From Rhizobiaceae bacterium (lineage in GTDB: Bacteria > Pseudomonadota > Alphaproteobacteria > Rhizobiales > Rhizobiaceae), in contig JAIXTO010000245.1 of assembly GCA_027483885.1 (NCBI GenBank), forward strand, positions 1 through 64,000: a stretch of 64,000 bases of DNA, read 5' to 3'. The translations under genes were made by a program, and so were the position numbers. Shown here one piece after another: positions 59,952 through 64,000 of the stretch (position 1 is its first letter; each line of letters begins with the position of its first letter). The notes beneath the pieces are model-generated. The model was given only the letters and a program-made list of their open reading frames with translations, searched no databases and was not told the DNA's origin.

Positions 59952-60452
59952 TCACATCCATGAAGCAGATGTCTTTGGCAGACGCCCTTCGGGATCGGTG
60001 ACGGAAAGGATCGGTGCGCCCGGCCAGTTCCATCGCCATAGCGCGACGCAACTGCCGCCGGGCGACATGAAAGAGGGATAGATAACGCCGTGAAAGCCCA
60101 CCGCCCGCAGGCGCGCCTGCGCCGCATGGGTTTCCGGCTGAAACCCCGCATCCAGATCCGCCCGCCATTCGCAGGTGTGTATCGTGCTGGAAATCCCAAG
60201 GGCTGCGCAATGCGTGGCATCGGTGAGATCCGCCAGCCGGGCGCCCGAGAGCGTCAACTGTGCGATCAGCGCCGGATGCTGCACAAAACCCTGATTATAT
60301 TCCGCCCAGGCGGTGGACAGTTCGCGCGCGGCATAGATGGTGGGTTGCCCGACCGGGTTCCAGCGGCCACCAAAGCGGGAAGCGCCCTCACCGGACAGCG
60401 GCGCATGGGCCCATTGCGGCACATAGGCACGCCAAAGAGTGATGTCAGGCAT
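59952..60452 (-). CDS. RES-domain toxin of a RES-Xre toxin-antitoxin pair
   Basis: This 166-residue RES-domain protein has the conserved Arg, Glu and Ser in SRFGGRWNPVGQPTIYAA, ELSTAWAEYNQG and the late segment SPGGSCVALWRWN. RES toxins degrade NAD+ and stop growth. The ATG overlaps the antitoxin stop by eight bases, the usual order for this type of pair. Similarity in length and all three motifs makes the call firm; activity is inferred from the family. Confidence 0.9.
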   Translation of the reverse strand: MPDITLWRAYVPQWAHAPLSGEGASRFGGRWNPVGQPTIYAARELSTAWAEYNQGFVQHPALIAQLTLSGARLADLTDATHCAALGISSTIHTCEWRADLDAGFQPETHAAQARLRAVGFHGVIYPSFMSPGGSCVALWRWNWPGAPILSVTDPEGRLPKTSASWM

Positions 60453-60816
60453 AAACGCCGGACCGGACGGCTTCGAGATACTGGAGAACCTTGTCAGCCT
60501 TGCCTTCTGAAACGAGGTCATAGGCCGTCTTGCCGGCCCAACCGGGGATCGGCTGATGTTTGAACCAGATTGCCGCGCGCTGCTCGTCGCCGGCCATTTC
60601 GGCAACCATGGCCAGAATGCGCACGACGGGGCTCAGCGCCTGATCCACCTTGCGCTGGCCAGCCTTTGCCGAGAGCGTGTTGCGGGCAACGCCGATCATG
60701 CGCGCAAGTTCGCTCTGCGTCAGCCCCAGAAGCTCTGACACCCGGCGGGGCGACAGGAAAGGTGATTGCGGATCGCTGAAAGATCCGGCGGCGTTTTCGA
60801 AGAGCAGCGCAGACAA
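60445..60816 (-). CDS. Xre/MbcA/ParS-type antitoxin of the RES-Xre pair
   Basis: This 123-residue antitoxin has an Xre-like helix-turn-helix (VSELLGLTQSELARMIGVAR) and the C-terminal DUF2384 toxin-binding domain (LVSEGKADKVLQYLEAVRSG). The start is a TTG with GGGAG seven bases upstream; an ATG in the same spot belongs to another frame. It neutralises the RES toxin encoded next and probably represses the pair's promoter. Confidence 0.88.
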   Translation of the reverse strand: MSALLFENAAGSFSDPQSPFLSPRRVSELLGLTQSELARMIGVARNTLSAKAGQRKVDQALSPVVRILAMVAEMAGDEQRAAIWFKHQPIPGWAGKTAYDLVSEGKADKVLQYLEAVRSGVYA

Positions 60817-60914
60817 GGCTCATCTCCCGAGCGTGGATTGATCATCACTTGCTTAAACTAGGCGCAATCCGCGCCCGTTTCAAGGAAAACCCACAGGCTA
60901 GGCTTTGACCCCAC

Positions 60915-62021
60915 TTAGCGGGATGCCACCGCGCCCCCGGGGCGACCGTCAGACCAGCGATGCCATTCCTCTTCGCTGCCGTGGAAAACGTTGAGATCGA
61001 TCTTGCCCGATACGCCCTGCGACAGGCCGGAGCCGGAATACTGCCAGAACACCCAGCGGCGGCCCGGATAAACCTTGGAGGGGTGCTGCGCCACCGCCCG
61101 CAGCCAGAACGGATAGTTCTGGAAGGCGCCGCGCAGGTTGTCGGCATAAAAATCGGGGGCGGTGTAGATCACCGGGCGCTTGCCGTAATGGCGCTCCAGA
61201 AGATCCATGAAGACCTGCATTTTCTCGCGCACCTTTTCCGGCGACAAGCGACGCTTGCAGCTGGAATCGCCGTTATATTCGACGTCGATGACCGGGGGCA
61301 GTGCATCCGGGTCACGCGGCACGTTGCGGATGAACCAGGCCGCCTGTTCGCTTGCCACCCGGCACCAGTAGAAGAAATGGTAGGCGCCGCGCTTGATGCC
61401 TGCCTCGTCGGCGCGGCGCCAGTTGGTCTTGAACATCGGATCCAGATGGTCGCCGCCATCGGTTGCCTTGATATAGGCGAAATTGGCGCCCTGCGAACGC
61501 AGTTTTGCCCAGTCGATCTCGCCCTGCCAGCGCGACACATCGACACCATGGACGGCGTGGTTGCGCGGCGAAACCCGGCCGAAATTGATTGGCTTTGCAT
61601 CGCGGAATTGGTGGCGATAGATGCGCGACCGCGTCATCATGCGCTCCGGCGGTGCGGCCATCGTCACCGGCCGTTCCATCGGCATCGGCGCGCTTGCCGT
61701 CAGCGCCACATTCTCGATTGGCTGGTTTACGCTGTTGTCACCCGCCCAGGCCAGCGCATCAGGATGAGGAGCGGCGATATCGGCTACTGGTTCCGGCACA
61801 GGGGCGGGCACGGCCTGCGGTGAAACCGCGGCGCGGGCCATCTTTTGCGTGGCGCGCCGGGCATCGCTGCTGCCAAGCGCTGCCGGCGGTACAGGGGCTT
61901 TAATGGCGCTGGTGATTTCCTGCGACGGCTCAATCGACAGCACGTCTTCCGTTCCACTGGCCCGGCACCCTGCAACCGCAAGGCAACCGATAAGGATCGT
62001 CGATAGAGCAGAAATACGCAT
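60915..62021 (-). CDS. GH25 (lysozyme-like) lipoprotein
   Basis: This 368-residue secreted or membrane-anchored muramidase-like protein has an N-terminal lipoprotein signal with lipobox LAVAGC. An Ala/Pro-rich linker of about 120 residues follows. The glycoside hydrolase family 25 domain is HGVDVSRWQGEIDWAKL, FAYIKATDGGDHLDPMFKTN, GAYHFFYWC and PPVIDVEYNGDSSC, with the catalytic Asp and Glu in VDVSRWQG and VIDVEYNG. It would cut peptidoglycan between MurNAc and GlcNAc in the periplasm. It is convergent with no gene on its left (the antitoxin is on the same strand) and divergent from the PMP3-like gene. Confidence 0.9.
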   Translation of the reverse strand: MRISALSTILIGCLAVAGCRASGTEDVLSIEPSQEITSAIKAPVPPAALGSSDARRATQKMARAAVSPQAVPAPVPEPVADIAAPHPDALAWAGDNSVNQPIENVALTASAPMPMERPVTMAAPPERMMTRSRIYRHQFRDAKPINFGRVSPRNHAVHGVDVSRWQGEIDWAKLRSQGANFAYIKATDGGDHLDPMFKTNWRRADEAGIKRGAYHFFYWCRVASEQAAWFIRNVPRDPDALPPVIDVEYNGDSSCKRRLSPEKVREKMQVFMDLLERHYGKRPVIYTAPDFYADNLRGAFQNYPFWLRAVAQHPSKVYPGRRWVFWQYSGSGLSQGVSGKIDLNVFHGSEEEWHRWSDGRPGGAVASR

Positions 62022-62345
62022 GAAACCGATACTCTGTGCGCGAACGGACCGTGCGGGTCACCATGACGGGCTCCCGCGTTGATAGCTAACAGAGTTTTAC
62101 CGGCAAATGCTGAATCCAATGTTTACGAGGCAGCGCCGCATCCTCTGGCGTGCATGCATTCACCGAAATGTGTCCAGAGGTTTATCACAAACACCGCAAC
62201 GACGTGACCGCAACTTGCCGGATTGGAGGCGCAAGAACAGCCTGCCCCGCGATGGGCGCTCTGCGCTTTCCCCAAAGTGCGTGATGAACCAATTGGCCCC
62301 TGCTGCGTTGTGGGTCCTTCTATTGGAACAAAAGGGGGATTACCC
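62022..62345. other. Divergent intergenic region between GH25 gene and PMP3-like gene
   Basis: These 324 bases hold the promoters of both genes. No complete stress-sigma promoter (GGAAC-N16/17-CGTT) could be found, although GGAAC occurs close to the PMP3-like start at about 62325. No RNA gene or repeat was seen. Confidence 0.45.
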
Positions 62346-62504
62346 ATGGACGTCATCCGCATTCTTTTCGCCATTCTTCTGCCGCCCGTCGGCGTCTTTC
62401 TCCAGGTGGGCATCGGCTTGCACTTCTGGCTGAACATCCTCCTGACACTCTGCGGCTACATCCCCGGCATCATCCACGCGATCTGGGTGATCATCAAGAA
62501 GTAA
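62346..62504 (+). CDS. PMP3/YqaE-family small membrane protein
   Basis: This 52-residue protein has two hydrophobic helices (ILFAILLPPVGVFLQVGIG and ILLTLCGYIPGIIHAIWVII). The PPVGVFLQ motif and the GYIPGIIHAIWVI end are the hallmark of the PMP3/YqaE (UPF0057) family, which affects membrane potential and salt or cold stress tolerance. The ATG follows a GGGGG-rich site. It is monocistronic, with a hairpin directly after the stop. Confidence 0.92.
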   Translation: MDVIRILFAILLPPVGVFLQVGIGLHFWLNILLTLCGYIPGIIHAIWVIIKK

Positions 62505-62530
62505 GGGCGGGCCTAAGTCCCTCGCCCTTT
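62503..62530 (+). terminator. Hairpin after the PMP3-like gene
   Basis: AAGGGCG (62503-62509) pairs with CGCCCTT (62523-62529). It overlaps the stop codon and is followed by TTTGCCCCTT, a weak T-rich tail. Confidence 0.5.
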
Positions 62531-62628
62531 GCCCCTTAGCGAACCGCTTTTGCGCCAGCCGCCCTTGGCGCACCGGCGGTCCTGGTCTAGCAAGGCGCAT
62601 TGCGGCTTGTGCCGAAGGGGTTGGACTG

Positions 62629-63477
62629 ATGTTGTTTGGCGTAGAAATTTCCGAACTGATCCTGCTGGCACTTGCCATGGCAGCCGCCGGCGCCTTGACG
62701 GGCGTTCTGGCGGGACTGTTCGGCGTCGGTGGTGGCACGGTGATCGTGCCGGTGCTTTATGAGCTTTTCCGCGTCCTCGGCGTGCCCGAGGATATGCGCA
62801 TGCCGCTTTGCGTCGGCACCTCGCTGGCGATTATCATTCCCACCTCGTTTAAATCCTTTCGTGCCCACAGGGCCAAGGGCGCGGTGGACGTGTCCATCCT
62901 GAAACTCTGGGCCGTACCGATCGTGGCGGGCGTTCTCGCCGGCAGCGTGGTCGCGCGTTATGCACCGCCGGAAGTGTTCAAGGTCGTGTTTATTGCGGTT
63001 GCCGGCTTTTCGGCCATCCGCCTTCTGTTTGGGCGCGAAAGCTGGCGGCTGGGCACCACACTTCCAGGCAAACTGGCACTTCGGGTCTATGGTGTGGTGA
63101 TCGGCGTCTTGTCGTCGCTGATGGGCATTGGCGGCGGGCAGTTGTCGACGCTGCTGTTGACGTTTTACGGCCGGCCGATCCATCAGGCGGTCGCAACCTC
63201 GTCCGGCGTCGGGCTCCTCGTCTCCATTCCCGGCGCCATCGGTTATATCTATGCCGGCTGGGGACGGGCAGCGAACTATCCGGATGTCGCCGCGATCCAG
63301 TTTCCGCTGGCCATCGGTTTCGTGTCACTGATCGGCGCGGTGCTGTTCATTCCGACCAGCGTGCTCTGCGCCTCCTTCGGGGCAAACCTTGCACACAAGC
63401 TCTCGCGCAAAAAGCTGGAGCTTGCCTTCGGCCTGTTTCTGGCACTGATCTGCCTGCGTTTCTTCCTCTCGCTTTAA
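62629..63477 (+). CDS. TauE/SafE-family membrane transporter
   Basis: This 282-residue protein has about eight membrane helices and the family's two glycine-rich repeats: GVLAGLFGVGGGTVIVPVLY and GVLSSLMGIGGGQLSTLLLT. Members export sulfite, sulfoacetate or related anions. No sulfur-metabolism gene is close, so the substrate is open. It appears monocistronic. Confidence 0.9.
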   Translation: MLFGVEISELILLALAMAAAGALTGVLAGLFGVGGGTVIVPVLYELFRVLGVPEDMRMPLCVGTSLAIIIPTSFKSFRAHRAKGAVDVSILKLWAVPIVAGVLAGSVVARYAPPEVFKVVFIAVAGFSAIRLLFGRESWRLGTTLPGKLALRVYGVVIGVLSSLMGIGGGQLSTLLLTFYGRPIHQAVATSSGVGLLVSIPGAIGYIYAGWGRAANYPDVAAIQFPLAIGFVSLIGAVLFIPTSVLCASFGANLAHKLSRKKLELAFGLFLALICLRFFLSL

Positions 63478-63611
63478 GGTCGTATCCGGCCGATCAAGCC
63501 GAGTTGAGTTTGCCTTGTCGCAATTCGCCCTACATTGCGCCGGATCGAGATGAAGCCGGACCGGCGATCCGCCGAGCCGACAAGAAGACCGACAAAAGAA
63601 GGACGAACCCT

Positions 63612-64000
63612 GTGCGCCCTACTCCTGTTCTGCCGCTGCTGGCCTTTTGCCTTTTGACCGCACCTGCCTTTGCGCAAACGCCCGCCGGGGCAGACGAAGG
63701 CGGCGATGAACGGCCAGCGCAGGAACAGCCGAAAGCGCCGGAAAAGGACGAAGCCTCCGGCGGTATTTTCAGCCTTCTGCCCTCAGATGCCACGAGCGAG
63801 CATGTGTTGCAGACGAAGGCCGGGCCTCTCCCCTATACGGCAACCGCCGGCACGCTGTCGCTGCGCGGTGCGGATGGCAAGGTGACGGCCAAGATCTTCT
63901 ACACCGCCTATCGCGCCAAGGGCCGGGCGCCGGGCCGGCCGCTTACCTTTGCCTTCAACGGCGGTCCGGGTGCGGCGTCCGCCTATCTGCATCTCGGCCT
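63612..64000 (+). CDS. Peptidase S10-like secreted protein, 5' part (cut by window edge)
   Basis: A GTG start with AAGGA eight bases upstream opens a frame that runs off the window end (129 codons visible). It encodes a Sec signal peptide (cleavage near AFAQTP), then a charged linker and ADGKVTAKIFYTAYRA and LTFAFNGGPGAASAYLHLGL. The NGGPG motif is the oxyanion region of serine carboxypeptidase-like (S10) proteins, which are common in rhizobia. The catalytic Ser, Asp and His lie beyond the window. Confidence 0.8.
   Translation, partial: MRPTPVLPLLAFCLLTAPAFAQTPAGADEGGDERPAQEQPKAPEKDEASGGIFSLLPSDATSEHVLQTKAGPLPYTATAGTLSLRGADGKVTAKIFYTAYRAKGRAPGRPLTFAFNGGPGAASAYLHLG

Noticed and set aside
62290-62345. 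GGAAC near the PMP3-like gene as an EcfG general-stress promoter
   Set aside because: GGAAC is only about 20 bases from the ATG, and no CGTT-like -10 element lies 16-17 bases downstream before the gene.

Overview
The window comes from a member of the Rhizobiaceae (Agrobacterium / Allorhizobium / Rhizobium lineage), most likely from a secondary replicon (chromid or large plasmid). The reasons are a complete repABC replication-partition cassette, RirA-type iron boxes (TGA-N9-TCA), a bacteriophytochrome, HWE kinases, many Dpp/Opp and Afu-type ABC importers, and high coding GC. No tRNA, rRNA, insertion sequence or CRISPR array was seen. Both ends cut a gene: gmd at the left edge and an S10-type peptidase at the right.

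Layout. (1) 1-9.2 kb is a sensory block. It holds a bacteriophytochrome kinase, its single-domain response regulator and a REC-HWE kinase in one overlapping operon, then a soluble double-PAS chemoreceptor, a LuxR-type regulator and a globin-coupled chemoreceptor. (2) 9.3-13.4 kb is repC-repB-repA on the minus strand, with an antisense counter-transcribed RNA between repB and repC. (3) 13.8-20.6 kb is hydroxamate-siderophore uptake: TonB-dependent receptor, FhuF-like reductase, then fhuB, fhuD and fhuC on the other strand, with a RirA-type box in front of each arm. (4) 20.8-26.0 kb is a peptide/nickel-type ABC importer with a natural permease-ATPase fusion. (5) 26.1-32.4 kb is a mixed metabolic stretch: alpha/beta hydrolase with AraC regulator, acyl-CoA ligase with MarR regulator, D-amino-acid-type aminotransferase, and GhrA-like reductase.

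(6) 32.6-44.0 kb is a catabolic island. A Dpp-type importer and a DapA-family aldolase face a cytoplasmic sialidase-fold protein, a PdxA2-type dehydrogenase and an iron-type alcohol dehydrogenase. A DUF1537 acid-sugar kinase and a GntR regulator follow. Repeated TTGACAA/TTGTCAA motifs lie over the promoters. The gene set suggests uptake and breakdown of a glycosylated or modified acid sugar, feeding a kinase/dehydrogenase pair of the threonate/erythronate type. (7) 44.2-45.9 kb is a Na/Pi cotransporter. (8) 46.0-54.7 kb is a LacI-controlled operon with an Afu-type ABC importer and three phosphatases (inositol-monophosphatase type, dual-specificity type and calcineurin type). It looks like a system that imports a phosphorylated organic compound and dephosphorylates it inside the cell. 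A perfect 32-bp palindrome sits between the LacI gene and the operon. (9) 55.1-64.0 kb holds a large MscS channel, an FdhF/YdeP-type molybdoenzyme, a RES-Xre toxin-antitoxin pair, a GH25 lipoprotein, a PMP3/YqaE peptide, a TauE/SafE permease and the start of an S10 peptidase.

A recurring architectural feature is a strong hairpin directly after the gene for the substrate-capturing component: three ABC binding proteins and the TonB receptor. Each hairpin lies before the next gene of its operon and would be expected to raise expression of the capture protein over the rest. The two most interesting regions are 6 and 8, which look like coherent catabolic modules whose substrates cannot be named from sequence alone.
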